Assembly: GCA_024760525.1 (NCBI GenBank)
Contig: CP060499.1
Span: forward strand, 620,001 to 684,000
Direction of reading: 5' to 3'
DNA from: Nitrospira sp.
GTDB lineage: Bacteria > Nitrospirota > Nitrospiria > Nitrospirales > Nitrospiraceae
Length of the DNA stretch: 64,000 bases
Part shown: piece by piece, positions 41,914-51,081 of the stretch
Position numbering within the stretch: the first letter of the stretch is position 1
How the letters are laid out: every line of letters starts with the position of its first letter
Made by a program: the position numbers and the translations under genes
The notes under the pieces: model-generated
What the model was told of the DNA's origin: nothing
Database searches by the model: none
The model's input: the letters and a program-made list of their open reading frames with translations, nothing else

Positions 41914-44178
41914 TTACCCGGGATCCCCAGGGGCCGTGCTGTCGATGGTCACTTGCAAGCCTCCACTCTTATCAGACTCAAGATTTGTTGCCGTACTGGT
42001 CACTGTGCTGGTAATCGTGTGGGTCCCGTCAGGCAGCGGTGCCGTTGGCTGGAGAGTACTATTAGTCGCATTAAAGGTAGATGGGATCTTGGTTGGACCC
42101 ATGTAAAGGTTTGGAGTCAGGCCTGGCCCCGGCTGAGGTATTGCGAATCTCGGTGTCGTGATATTGGTGTTGTTGTCCGACCTGCTCGTGCCGGGGGCGC
42201 ACCCGTCAGCATCAACATTGGGAGGTACCCCAAGAGGACAGGAGTCATCCGCTGATATCAGATCCGGTGCACTTGCCGGTGGTGCAGGCGGTGCTGCCGG
42301 TGCTGGTTGGTTGACGGTAATAAGGTACGTCTTATCATTACCATTCGGAGCAGTCACACTAACTTCTATTTCGGTGCTGGATGGACCACCCGGAAGAGGG
42401 ATGGAACGAGAATTCCCCCCTTGTGTATTGATCGTCACGGTTGCACTTGAGTCCTGGGGAGTGGCGGTCACGAGGATGGACGTATCGCTGCTGCTCACGT
42501 TGTTTACGGTATAAGCAGTCCTGGCACTGGTAAACGCGGGGCTCAGGGTGCCTGGCGACACCGTCAACGCCGACAAGTTGTTGTTCCCGCCCAGAGCAGC
42601 ACGGATGACATTCACAGAATAGGTTCTCTGGCTGCCGTTCTGGGCCGTCACAGCGATATTGATCAAGGTGTTCGATCCCGCCCCATTCAACGTAATGGTT
42701 CGAGCCTGCCCGGAATTCGTGACTTGTCCATTCACGGTCGTGCTCGCCGCAGTATCTTGTTCAGTGGGTGTCACCGTGACGCTGGTCACGCCACTTTCAA
42801 CATTCACCGTGTAATCCTCTGTGTTGGTAGTGAAGGCAGGTGATAGTGGGCCTGGGGTTACACTCAAGCCTGAGAGGTTGTTGTTCCCGCCCAGTGCGGC
42901 ACGGATAACGTTCACGGAATAGGTTTTCTGGCTGCCGTTCTGGGCCGTCACAGCGATATTGATCAAGGTGTTCGATCCCGCCCCATTCAACGTAATGGTT
43001 CGAGCCTGCCCGGAATTCGTGACTTGTCCATTCACGGTCGTGCTCGCCGCAGTATCTTGTTCAGTAGGCGTCACCGTGACGCTGGTCACGCCGCTTCCTA
43101 CATTCACTGTGTAATCCTCTGTGGCGGTGCTGAAGGCAGGGGCTAATGGTCCCGGCGACACGCTCAATGCCGACAGATTATTGTTTCCAGCAAGTGCGGC
43201 ACGGATGACGTTCACAGAATATGTCTTGGAGGGGCCGCTCTGAGGGTTCACGACGATATTGATAAAGGTGTTTGCTCCCGGTGCGTTCAACGTAATGGTT
43301 CGAGCCTGCCCAGAGTTAGTAGCCTGCCCATTCACGGTCATGCTTGCCGCGGTATCTTGCAGGGTCGGTGTTACTGTGACACTGGCTACGCCACTTCCCA
43401 CATTGACCGTATAGCCGACCGTGCCGGCGCTGAAGGATGGGGCCAACGGTCCTGGTGAAATGGGCAGAGTCTGCAAATTGTTATTGTTGGACACCCCGCG
43501 ACTCACGGTCGCCAGGTAGGTCTTGTCATTTCCGTTCTGAGCCGTGACGATAATCGTGATGTTCGTGCTCTGGCCTGGGCCATTAAGGGTTATGGCACGG
43601 GCTTGACCGGAGATCGCCGCTTGTCCATTCACCGTTACCGTTGCAGCAGGATCCGACAACGTGGGCGTGACATTGACGCTTCCGACGCTGTTGGCGACGT
43701 TGACGGTATAGCTTTGCACGTTCGCATCGAATGCGGGAGCCAGGGTTCCGGAGGAAACCGTCAGACCCTGTAAGGAGTTGTTTCCGGCTAATCCTGCTCT
43801 GACTAAACGGACCGTGTAGGTTCTCGAATTCGTGTCTGATTCTGAAACAACGATACTGACGATCGTCGTTGATCCTGCCGGATCCAGTGTAATGGTGCGG
43901 CTTGTCGTCGCCTGCCCATTAATAGTTACGGTGTCGCCTGACACCGCCGCTTGGGCGGTGACGATCACACTTGCAATGTTGCTGGTCAGATCGACACGGT
44001 ATGAGGTTATTCCGCCGCTGAACCCCGGTTGAAGGGTGCCGGGACTGACTGTCAGCCTGGAGAGTTCCACTTCTGGGTTAACGGATGCCGTATCACCACA
44101 GCCGTACGTTCCCAGGGCGATCGCGACGAAAAGGACAGCGGCTAGATATTGGCCGGCAACGGTCATGGTGCGGATCAT
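41914..44178 (-). CDS. cadherin-like repeat lipoprotein (6 repeats) with truncated Ig-like C-terminus
   Basis: A 754-residue lipoprotein, largest of the four. Signal ends FVAIALGTYGC; six cadherin-like repeats follow (openings LSRLTVSPG, LQGLTVSSG, LQTLPISPG, LSALSVSPG, LSGLSVTPG, LSALTVSPG). After a Pro/Ala linker (PAPAAPPAPPASAP) is a bacterial Ig-like domain of the type found in long biofilm adhesins, with DGTHTITSTVT and IDSTAPGDPG at the very end; this phrase normally joins to the next Ig domain, so the array stops after one unit. Repeats 4-6 are encoded by near-identical 300-bp units. Confidence 0.85.
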   Translation of the reverse strand: MIRTMTVAGQYLAAVLFVAIALGTYGCGDTASVNPEVELSRLTVSPGTLQPGFSGGITSYRVDLTSNIASVIVTAQAAVSGDTVTINGQATTSRTITLDPAGSTTIVSIVVSESDTNSRTYTVRLVRAGLAGNNSLQGLTVSSGTLAPAFDANVQSYTVNVANSVGSVNVTPTLSDPAATVTVNGQAAISGQARAITLNGPGQSTNITIIVTAQNGNDKTYLATVSRGVSNNNNLQTLPISPGPLAPSFSAGTVGYTVNVGSGVASVTVTPTLQDTAASMTVNGQATNSGQARTITLNAPGANTFINIVVNPQSGPSKTYSVNVIRAALAGNNNLSALSVSPGPLAPAFSTATEDYTVNVGSGVTSVTVTPTEQDTAASTTVNGQVTNSGQARTITLNGAGSNTLINIAVTAQNGSQKTYSVNVIRAALGGNNNLSGLSVTPGPLSPAFTTNTEDYTVNVESGVTSVTVTPTEQDTAASTTVNGQVTNSGQARTITLNGAGSNTLINIAVTAQNGSQRTYSVNVIRAALGGNNNLSALTVSPGTLSPAFTSARTAYTVNNVSSSDTSILVTATPQDSSATVTINTQGGNSRSIPLPGGPSSTEIEVSVTAPNGNDKTYLITVNQPAPAAPPAPPASAPDLISADDSCPLGVPPNVDADGCAPGTSRSDNNTNITTPRFAIPQPGPGLTPNLYMGPTKIPSTFNATNSTLQPTAPLPDGTHTITSTVTSTATNLESDKSGGLQVTIDSTAPGDPG
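42541..43440 (-). repeat. three tandem 300-bp units inside lipoprotein C
   Basis: Units 42541-42840, 42841-43140 and 43141-43440 keep an exact 300 bp period. The first two are nearly identical for about 200 bp (for example 42634-42760 against 42934-43060); the third is more diverged. Recent duplication within the gene. Confidence 0.8.
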
Positions 44179-44215
44179 ATAGATTGTTCACTTTCTCTAA
44201 AGGTATGAAGTGTCA

Positions 44216-44266
44216 GGTCCATCTTATGAACCCTAACAAGAGGTGCAGATACTTATGAGAGAGTCC
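44216..44266 (-). promoter_or_regulatory. shared leader element, copy C
   Basis: Minus strand: GGACTCTCTCATAA (from 44266) and GGGTTC (44233-44228), able to pair with wobble; GGTTC-N7-GGACC forms the second small hairpin (44216-44232). Confidence 0.45.
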
Positions 44267-44315
44267 AAGCTGGTCCACCTTACTTAACTGTATGTCCCAG
44301 CGGACGGGGGGAGTA

Positions 44316-44345
44316 CGTATAACCGATCCACTTGGGTGAGGTCAA
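44316..44345 (-). promoter_or_regulatory. promoter of cadherin-like lipoprotein C
   Basis: TTGACC (44345-44340), 18 bp, TATACG (44321-44316) on the minus strand. The rest of 44179-44582 shows no gene. Confidence 0.6.
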
Positions 44346-44582
44346 GAGCCATCAGGCCTTGGTGGGCTGGGCTCCGCGGAACTCAGGTGGACACTGTATG
44401 TAGGATTTTCGATGAGAAGCCAGCTTTTTTGAGGCCGCTCGTGTTACTCACCCAGGGAATGGGAACCGTTGGTCTTCGGATGAGACTGATTATGGAGGTC
44501 TTCTACAGGTATGGCGATGTCGATACAGCGGCTCTTATGATCCGTCGGACCCAATAGAATCCAACGGCGAGCGCGAGCATTT

Positions 44583-46169
44583 CTAGAATAACGTTCTGAC
44601 GATGACAACAGAGTATAGCTTTGAATCTCCATTCGGGGCCGTAACGTTGATCAACACTGTCACGGGTAATAGTGGTACGAGGAGAAAGGGCTGTTGTCCT
44701 GTTGCGACCCCGGCTCCAGCCGTTACGTCACCCGACATCACGGCATTCGGATCGGATTTGGTCGCGGAGACGATTACATTGTCGACACTGAGCGGAACTT
44801 CCACCGAATATGTCGTTGTGCTCTGAGCAAAGTCGGGAACTAAGGTGCCGGGCGTCACCGTCAAGGCCGACAGGTTGTTGTCGCTTGCCGGAGCCGCGCG
44901 GTTTACAGTGACGGTGTAGGTCTTAGGGGTGCCATTCGGAGCCGTCACGATGATGGACACCAGCTTGCTGGTCCCTGGCCCGTCGAGCAGGATGGTCGCT
45001 TGTCCTTGGTTTGGGACATCACCCGAGATGACGGCATTCGAATCGGACTTCGTGGCCGTGACGGTCACTTCGGTAACGTCGGTGGCCACATTGACTGCGT
45101 AGTCTAAGGTGCCTGCAGCAAAGGCAGGTGTCATGGAACCTGGTGCGACGGTCAAGGCAGACAGATTATTGTCGCTGGAGAGCAGACGGTTCACGGTAAT
45201 CGTATAGGTCTTTGAGTCACCATTCGAGGCTGTGACAGTAATCGATACGATCTTGCTGGTCCCCGGCCCGTCAAGCGGGATGATCGCTTGTCCTTGATTG
45301 GGCACATCACCCGAGATCACGGCATTGGAATCAGACTTCGTGGCTATGACGGTCACGGCGGTGACATCGGTGGCCACGTCCACTGCGTAGTTCAACGTAG
45401 TTGGATCAAAATTTGGAGCCAAGGTGCCTGGTGTGACCGTTAATGCCGACAAGTTGTTATCGCCGGAGAGACGGTTCACGGTGATGGTGTAGGTCTTCGC
45501 GGCGCCATTCGGAGCTGCCACAGTGATCGACACCTGCTTGCTGGTTCCTGGCCCATCGAGTGGGATCGTCGCCTGTCCTGTTGGGACTCCTGCTCCAGCC
45601 GTTACAGAACCGGACATCACCGCAATAGGATCGGATTTAGTTGCGGAGACGATCACTTGGGTGGCGGCGGGGGCAACGTTCACAGTGTAGTTCAAGGTAG
45701 CCGGATCAAAGGCAGGGGCCAGAGGGCCTGGTGTCACGCTCAACGCGGATAGATTGTTGTCGCTCGACAAGGGCCGAACGACATCGACGCTATAAGTGGT
45801 CTCGCTTCCAGTCTGTGTCGTCAAGTTGATGCTGATGGCGGTGGTCGATCCAGGGGGGCCAAGTGTCACGATGCGCCCCTGCCCAGCGCTTGTGATGTTC
45901 CCATTGATCGTCATGGTCACATTGCTATCTTTAGGTCTGGCCGTCACGGTGACACTGGCCGTGGTCGCCGATACTCTCAGTGCGTAGCTTGTGACATTGC
46001 TTGAAAATGTGGGCTGGAGCCTGCCGGGGGCAATCCCTAAGCCGGAGAGCGGTACTTCAGGCTCATCTGAAATCGACACTGTATCCGCACAGCCCAAGGC
46101 ACTCAAGCAGAGAGCAACAAGGAGGGTGGCCGCTAGGTATTGGCATATGGCAGTCAGGGTTGGTTTCAT
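44583..46169 (-). CDS. cadherin-like beta-sandwich repeat lipoprotein (5 repeats)
   Basis: A 528-residue lipoprotein with signal ending VALCLSALGC and five repeats (openings LSGLGIAPG, LSALSVTPG, LSALTVTPG, LSALTVAPG, LSALTVTPG). AGGTGG lies 6 bases before ATG 46169. Upstream-most of the four by transcription; each of the four is separated from the next by 300-400 bp of leader and promoter DNA. Confidence 0.85.
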   Translation of the reverse strand: MKPTLTAICQYLAATLLVALCLSALGCADTVSISDEPEVPLSGLGIAPGRLQPTFSSNVTSYALRVSATTASVTVTARPKDSNVTMTINGNITSAGQGRIVTLGPPGSTTAISINLTTQTGSETTYSVDVVRPLSSDNNLSALSVTPGPLAPAFDPATLNYTVNVAPAATQVIVSATKSDPIAVMSGSVTAGAGVPTGQATIPLDGPGTSKQVSITVAAPNGAAKTYTITVNRLSGDNNLSALTVTPGTLAPNFDPTTLNYAVDVATDVTAVTVIATKSDSNAVISGDVPNQGQAIIPLDGPGTSKIVSITVTASNGDSKTYTITVNRLLSSDNNLSALTVAPGSMTPAFAAGTLDYAVNVATDVTEVTVTATKSDSNAVISGDVPNQGQATILLDGPGTSKLVSIIVTAPNGTPKTYTVTVNRAAPASDNNLSALTVTPGTLVPDFAQSTTTYSVEVPLSVDNVIVSATKSDPNAVMSGDVTAGAGVATGQQPFLLVPLLPVTVLINVTAPNGDSKLYSVVIVRTLF

Positions 46170-46220
46170 ATAGACCCACCTATATTCGCTTGTCAGAATG
46201 TAGGAATGAGGGCTATCAAA

Positions 46221-46266
46221 ATTCCTGTGAATTCACAGGGTAGAACTGGATACTACGAGAGGGTCT
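46221..46266 (-). promoter_or_regulatory. shared leader element, copy D
   Basis: Minus strand: AGACCCTCTCGTAG (from 46266) as in copy A. ATTC-N4-GAAT replaces GTTC-N4-GAAC and is part of a 16-base perfect palindrome CCTGTGAATTCACAGG (46224-46239). No clear -35/-10 pair was found upstream. Confidence 0.5.
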
Positions 46267-46410
46267 GAAATCGGTCTAGCCCTACATAGGTAAGGGTTTG
46301 CCTGAATTGTGAGGAGCGAAAGATCCGAGATTGAAATCATTATTTCGGAGCTAGAACGCTGAAGGTTCCGGTAGTCACAAGACCATCGGACATCTTTGAC
46401 GGCGAGGCGA

Positions 46411-47793
46411 TCAATGCCCGGTTCCTTGGGTGCCCTGCGGTTTGGCGAGAAGGTCGGTCTTGAGTGGAATCTGAGTGAGGAGCTCAGGACGCACTTGAAA
46501 CACACCCTGCAGACGTTGGCCGGTGGCAAAGACAAGATTACCTGCATGGTTGCCGAGCGTCAGTTTTCCGATGGTTTTGCCGTCTTTGCCGGTGGCGACA
46601 AATTCCGCACTGGGCGCCAATAGTCCATACGGAGCCAGCGGCGCCGACTGCTTCATCACGCGTTCCTCGGCCGGCAGATTCGCAACTCGACTGACGAAGA
46701 GATCCGCCGCCTCTTGGCTCACCTTATCCGTAGGCTGGTCTTCGAGCACCCACTCGCCGGTTTGATTGATCAAGACATACTGCTGATCTCTGGTTTTGAC
46801 CGACAACATCGCGATATCCGTGTAGTCGAGGCCGAGGAGTCGTTTATCCTGCAGATTGAACAGCTCCTTGGTCAGGTCCTTGAGCAGCGCCGGGTTGATG
46901 TAATAGAGCGGCGCATCGGCCGTCGTTTCCGCAATGGCCTCGCCGCTTTGGGGATCGGGTTGATAGAGCCGGACTGATTGGTCGCCGGCGGCGGTATGCA
47001 ATGTGACCTTCACTTTTGGCGTCGTCAGGGTCTTGGCAATGGCTTCTCGTTCGGGGCCGGGATCGATGATGCCGAGCGCCTTCAGGTCTTCCAATCGAAA
47101 CATCATTGAGCGAACTTCATTCTGGTCTGCTTCAGCTTCGATCGGATAACGGATTTTCCACAAGGGCTTGGGCTTGTCCTTGGCCATATTGTAGATCACG
47201 ATCTCGGTCGTCGGGTAGGTCAGGCGAACCCGCTCGATGTCGTTTTGCACGAATCTCAGCAGCTCTTTCCGGCGGAACGCCATCAAGGATTTATTGATGA
47301 AGTCTTTCGGCGCCAGGTTCGTCAGGAGCACACGCCGGTCCGATACACGCAGCACATAGAGAGTATTTGAAAGGGGACCGCTGTCGCCGATCAAAATCGT
47401 CTCTTGTTGCGTCCCGGCTGTGATGGTGAGAGTAGTCACCGGCTGTTCAAGCCCGAATGGCGCCAGCGTGGTGGCTTGCTCTTCAACCGTTCTGTTCACG
47501 GCCCCTGTCACCAGCGCTCGAATGAGTGCCTGTACCTCGCGGTTATCCGCATCCGTTTGAAGCGGTGCTACGATAGTCCACTTGCCGGGTTCCGCCAGCT
47601 TGAATTCGATCGGTCCCTGAGCGGTGGTGATGGAGAGTCCGGTGATCGCGGTTTCCGGGAAAAGCAGAAGTTGCTTCTGCTCGCTTTCCTGTTTCTCTTC
47701 TCGCTGCTTAGCGGGAAATTCGACGAGATAGAGGTAGCCACCCAGACCGGCCAGCACGGCAAACATGAGTAAAGTCGGCCAGTAGCGCGTCAT
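46411..47793 (-). CDS. DUF4340 domain protein of an ABC export operon
   Basis: A 460-residue protein with one N-terminal membrane helix (WPTLLMFAVLAGLGGYLYLV) and a large periplasmic part with repeated DUF4340 units (about 80-240 and 240-420). It is the last gene of the Gld-type ABC operon (3 bp after the GldG-like gene), a common arrangement. A substrate-handling or scaffold role is inferred. Confidence 0.88.
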   Translation of the reverse strand: MTRYWPTLLMFAVLAGLGGYLYLVEFPAKQREEKQESEQKQLLLFPETAITGLSITTAQGPIEFKLAEPGKWTIVAPLQTDADNREVQALIRALVTGAVNRTVEEQATTLAPFGLEQPVTTLTITAGTQQETILIGDSGPLSNTLYVLRVSDRRVLLTNLAPKDFINKSLMAFRRKELLRFVQNDIERVRLTYPTTEIVIYNMAKDKPKPLWKIRYPIEAEADQNEVRSMMFRLEDLKALGIIDPGPEREAIAKTLTTPKVKVTLHTAAGDQSVRLYQPDPQSGEAIAETTADAPLYYINPALLKDLTKELFNLQDKRLLGLDYTDIAMLSVKTRDQQYVLINQTGEWVLEDQPTDKVSQEAADLFVSRVANLPAEERVMKQSAPLAPYGLLAPSAEFVATGKDGKTIGKLTLGNHAGNLVFATGQRLQGVFQVRPELLTQIPLKTDLLAKPQGTQGTGH

Positions 47794-47796
47794 AGG

Positions 47797-49320
47797 CTAG
47801 AGGCGGCGGCGTTTTCTCCACACGATGATGCCGGTAAGAAACGTCATGAGCGGAAGGAAGACGACCTGAATGTAAATCAACGCGCGTTCCTGCGTGGGGT
47901 TAGGCGTGAAGGGCCGCAACGCAGGCTCCTTTGGCGCGATGGAAATCAAGTCGCGTTCTTCTGCGAGCCAACCCGTCGTGTGGAGGAAAAAGTCGCTGTT
48001 GCCGGGAAAATTGAAAAACGCGTTGGACACAAACGTGGAGTTGCCGATCACCACGATAGCCGGACGCGGTTTCCCTTCTTCAGGAGCCTTCTTAGGCGCC
48101 AGCGCTGCGGCCATGGGTAGCGGTCCTTTCACGTCTTCCTTTTCGTTCAGGCTCACGACCCGGCCCTGCATGTTTGTTTCAGCCCAGCTGTTCGGCGACG
48201 TACGGGCCAGCGGCACGAAGTCCCAGTCTTTTCCGACGAGTTCGTCGAACATCACGTGTCGGGACAGCGGCAACAGCACGGCAGAGGTGAGATCCTGGGT
48301 GATCTCATGTTCAGTGAACGTTCTGACCAACAGCGCGGTAAGGTCTCCCTGGGCCAATCGATCCTGTAAGTCCACCAAGACCCCGGGGCCCAAGCCGAGT
48401 CCCCAATGGGCGAGTAGTGACTCCAAACCAGTCTGAGTATCGGGATCGGCCAGAACCAAAAGATGGCCGCCCTTCTCGACGTAGGTCTGAATACGATCCT
48501 GCTCTTCTTTCATCACGGCGCGGCGTGGGCCGGCCAAGACCAACACTGAGGTGTTGTCCGGCACGGCCGATTCCTTCAGGAGCGAGATAGTGCCGACTTC
48601 ATAGCCTTGGCGAGTCAGGGCTTCTTTGGCAAGGGAAAGGCCGTTGCGATCCTTATCCTCGACACTCAACTCGCTGTGCCCCTCGACAAACACGATGCGT
48701 TTCTTGGCGTCCTTGGATATCCGAAGCAGGGCACCGGTCAATTCCACTTCCGACGGTGAGGTGACGCGGATCGTTTGGCCGTTGCTCTCAAAAATCGCGG
48801 TATCGGTTCGGAAAATTCCGTAGTTTTGGGCGAGCTTTGGCTGTTTCTCCGGATCGATGAACTCTACGGCGAGCTTCGTGGAGGCTTGTCGATAACTCTC
48901 CAGTCGCTCCTTATAGGCCTGGTAGCCGGGATCTTTTTCCCTCGTGAAGACGGTGATTTTGACGTCGCGCGCCAAGGTTCTCAGGATCCGATGAGTTTGC
49001 GGTGCGAGCGTGAAGTTCTGGTTTTCCGATAGGTCCCAGCGTATCGAGTGCCGAGACGCCAAAAAGTTCACGATGATCAGAATACCCGAAACGAGCACGA
49101 TCATGAGAAAGCTGTTCAGCCCCATCTTGGTCGAACGCCGGCCGGAAAAGGCTTTGACGGTCTCGAAGTGCAAGACAAAGAACAGCACCAGGCAGAGCAA
49201 TCCCAACCCTTCCGCGATCGTGACCGCCCACAGCCAATCAGGTCTAAGGCTGTACGCAATCATGCCCCCGATTCCGAGCACGACTCCGAGCAGGCCGAAG
49301 GGAAGGGATTTCAGGTTCAT
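47797..49320 (-). CDS. GldG-like ABC transporter auxiliary protein
   Basis: A 507-residue protein with two N-terminal helices (FGLLGVVLGIGGMIAYS and LCLVLFFVLHF) and a third (FLMIVLVSGILIIVNFLASRH), a large periplasmic domain (about 110-470; FVEGHSELSVEDKDRNGL, LVLADPDTQTGLESLL) and a C-terminal helix ahead of WRKRRRL. It matches the ABC-type auxiliary/GldG family. ATG overlaps the permease stop by 4 bp. Confidence 0.9.
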   Translation of the reverse strand: MNLKSLPFGLLGVVLGIGGMIAYSLRPDWLWAVTIAEGLGLLCLVLFFVLHFETVKAFSGRRSTKMGLNSFLMIVLVSGILIIVNFLASRHSIRWDLSENQNFTLAPQTHRILRTLARDVKITVFTREKDPGYQAYKERLESYRQASTKLAVEFIDPEKQPKLAQNYGIFRTDTAIFESNGQTIRVTSPSEVELTGALLRISKDAKKRIVFVEGHSELSVEDKDRNGLSLAKEALTRQGYEVGTISLLKESAVPDNTSVLVLAGPRRAVMKEEQDRIQTYVEKGGHLLVLADPDTQTGLESLLAHWGLGLGPGVLVDLQDRLAQGDLTALLVRTFTEHEITQDLTSAVLLPLSRHVMFDELVGKDWDFVPLARTSPNSWAETNMQGRVVSLNEKEDVKGPLPMAAALAPKKAPEEGKPRPAIVVIGNSTFVSNAFFNFPGNSDFFLHTTGWLAEERDLISIAPKEPALRPFTPNPTQERALIYIQVVFLPLMTFLTGIIVWRKRRRL

Positions 49321-50087
49321 TTCCAGCGTGTCGATTCCACGACTCGATGTGTGAGGAACAGCATGAGCGCCAGTCCACTTCCGAAATACACGAGATCGCT
49401 TGTGTCGATGAGTCCCCGCACCAGACGCTCATAGTGCTCCATGAAGGAGACATACGAGATGATTCGGCCTGCAGGGGTGTCGCCGAAGAGGCTGCCTAAC
49501 CCGGAGATCAACCAGATCGTCAGCAGCATGCCGAAGCTGACAAAGGCGGCGACGATCTGGTTCTCCGTCAACGCCGACGCAAACACTCCTACGGAAAGAA
49601 AGAGGGCTCCCAGCAGCACCATCCCCAGATAGCCGGTCCAGATGGGGTTCCAATCGAAATCGCTGAACAGCATCAATACAGTCGGGACCAGCACGGTTAG
49701 TCCCAAGAGGCCGAGATACACCAGAAAGACACTGACGAACTTGGCGATGACTATCTCATTGATCCTGATGGGCGACGTCATCAGGAACTCAAACGTCCGA
49801 AGCTTGCGCTCTTCCGCGAACAATCGCATGGTGAGAATAGGCAGAATGAGCAGGAGGACGATACGCATGCTGGCGAAGAGATTTCGAAAGACCAGATCGT
49901 TCAAGTTAATCTGGGCCATCCCTCCCTGCATCTGCATCAATTGGATGGCTTGCGCCCCGGCAAATCCGACATACAGATATGAGAGTAGTCCAAAAATTAG
50001 TAAAAAGACGGCCCCCACCACGTAGACAATGGGGGATACGAAATACCCACGCAGTTCCTTGGCGATGACGGCCTGCACCGGGGTCAT
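49317..50087 (-). CDS. ABC transporter permease (GldF-like)
   Basis: A 256-residue ABC-2 type permease with six hydrophobic helices. The start VIAKELRGYFVSPIVYVVGAVF is typical of GldF/NosY-type permeases. 7 bp downstream of the ATPase gene and overlapping the GldG-like gene by 4 bp. Confidence 0.93.
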   Translation of the reverse strand: MTPVQAVIAKELRGYFVSPIVYVVGAVFLLIFGLLSYLYVGFAGAQAIQLMQMQGGMAQINLNDLVFRNLFASMRIVLLLILPILTMRLFAEERKLRTFEFLMTSPIRINEIVIAKFVSVFLVYLGLLGLTVLVPTVLMLFSDFDWNPIWTGYLGMVLLGALFLSVGVFASALTENQIVAAFVSFGMLLTIWLISGLGSLFGDTPAGRIISYVSFMEHYERLVRGLIDTSDLVYFGSGLALMLFLTHRVVESTRWK

Positions 50088-50094
50088 GGGGTTT

Positions 50095-51081
50095 CTACGC
50101 GTCCGTCCTTTCAGCAGAGGCCGTGCTGACCATGGCTTCCGCCGGCTCTGAGAGATGGTCCTCGTGGCGCGTGAGTTGGAGAAACACGTCTTCCAATGTC
50201 ATAGACACGGTGCGGAGTTCGAGCAATCCCCACTGGTTTGAGACCACCACACGTGCGATCTCGTCCCGCAGATCGTGACCCAGTTCGCACTCGATGAGGA
50301 AAGTGCCCCCTGCCTGCCCTGGGAGAACATTCAAGATGCCGGAGATCGTGCGGAGCTTCATCTCGCAGTCGGCCGGGCATGTCTTGAGGGTAATCGAAAT
50401 TTTCTCCGATTGACGCAGCCGGGCCGACAATTGTTCGGGAGTATCCTCCGCGACGATCCGCCCCTTATTGATAATGACCACTCGTTGGCAGACCGCCGTC
50501 GCTTCCGGGAGGATATGGGTGCTGAGAATGACTGAATGCGAGCCGGCCAAGCTCTTGATGAGTTCCCGGATTTCAATGATCTGTTTGGGATCGAGACCGA
50601 CCGTCGGTTCGTCGAGGATCAGTACCGGGGGATCGTGCAGTAGCGCTTGTGCCAGTCCTACACGCTGACGATACCCACGGGAAAGGTTGCCGATCAGCCG
50701 GTGACGTACGGAGCCGATTTCGAGCCGTCCGACTGATTGGTCGAGCGCGGATGTCAGCTTAGATCCTGTGATCCCGCGAAGTCGTCCAACGAAGGTCAGA
50801 TATTCGGTGACCGTCAGTTCTTGATAGACCGGTGGAGTTTCCGGTAGGTATCCGATCTGCCGCTTGACCTCCAGTGGTTGATCGGTGCAGTCATAGCCGG
50901 CCACTTTCGCACTGCCCTCCGTCGCCGGCATGAAACAAGTCAGGATCCGCATGGTAGTCGTTTTACCCGCGCCGTTGGGACCAAGGAACGCCAAGACTTC
51001 TCCCTTGGCCACGGAGAAAGTGACGCGATCAATAGCCGTGTGATGGCCGTATCGTTTGGTAATGTTCTGAACGTCGATCAC
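50095..51081 (-). CDS. ABC transporter ATP-binding protein (GldA-like)
   Basis: A 328-residue ATPase: Walker A GPNGAGKTTTM, signature LSRGYRQRVGLAQ, Walker B LILDEPTVGLDP, then a DUF4162-like C-terminal part (about 225-310). First gene of the operon, with a GTG start. Together with the permease, GldG-like and DUF4340 proteins it makes a complete Gld-type transporter. The substrate is unknown. Confidence 0.95.
   Translation of the reverse strand: MIDVQNITKRYGHHTAIDRVTFSVAKGEVLAFLGPNGAGKTTTMRILTCFMPATEGSAKVAGYDCTDQPLEVKRQIGYLPETPPVYQELTVTEYLTFVGRLRGITGSKLTSALDQSVGRLEIGSVRHRLIGNLSRGYRQRVGLAQALLHDPPVLILDEPTVGLDPKQIIEIRELIKSLAGSHSVILSTHILPEATAVCQRVVIINKGRIVAEDTPEQLSARLRQSEKISITLKTCPADCEMKLRTISGILNVLPGQAGGTFLIECELGHDLRDEIARVVVSNQWGLLELRTVSMTLEDVFLQLTRHEDHLSEPAEAMVSTASAERTDA

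Noticed and set aside
42541..43440. CRISPR array
   Set aside because: The period is 300 bp, in frame within a repeat protein, and there are no short repeats with unique spacers; no cas genes in the window.
39717..46232. LexA-type SOS boxes in the lipoprotein leaders
   Set aside because: The repeats read GTTC-N4-GAAC, the inverse orientation of the Gram-positive GAAC-N4-GTTC box, and no SOS genes are linked.
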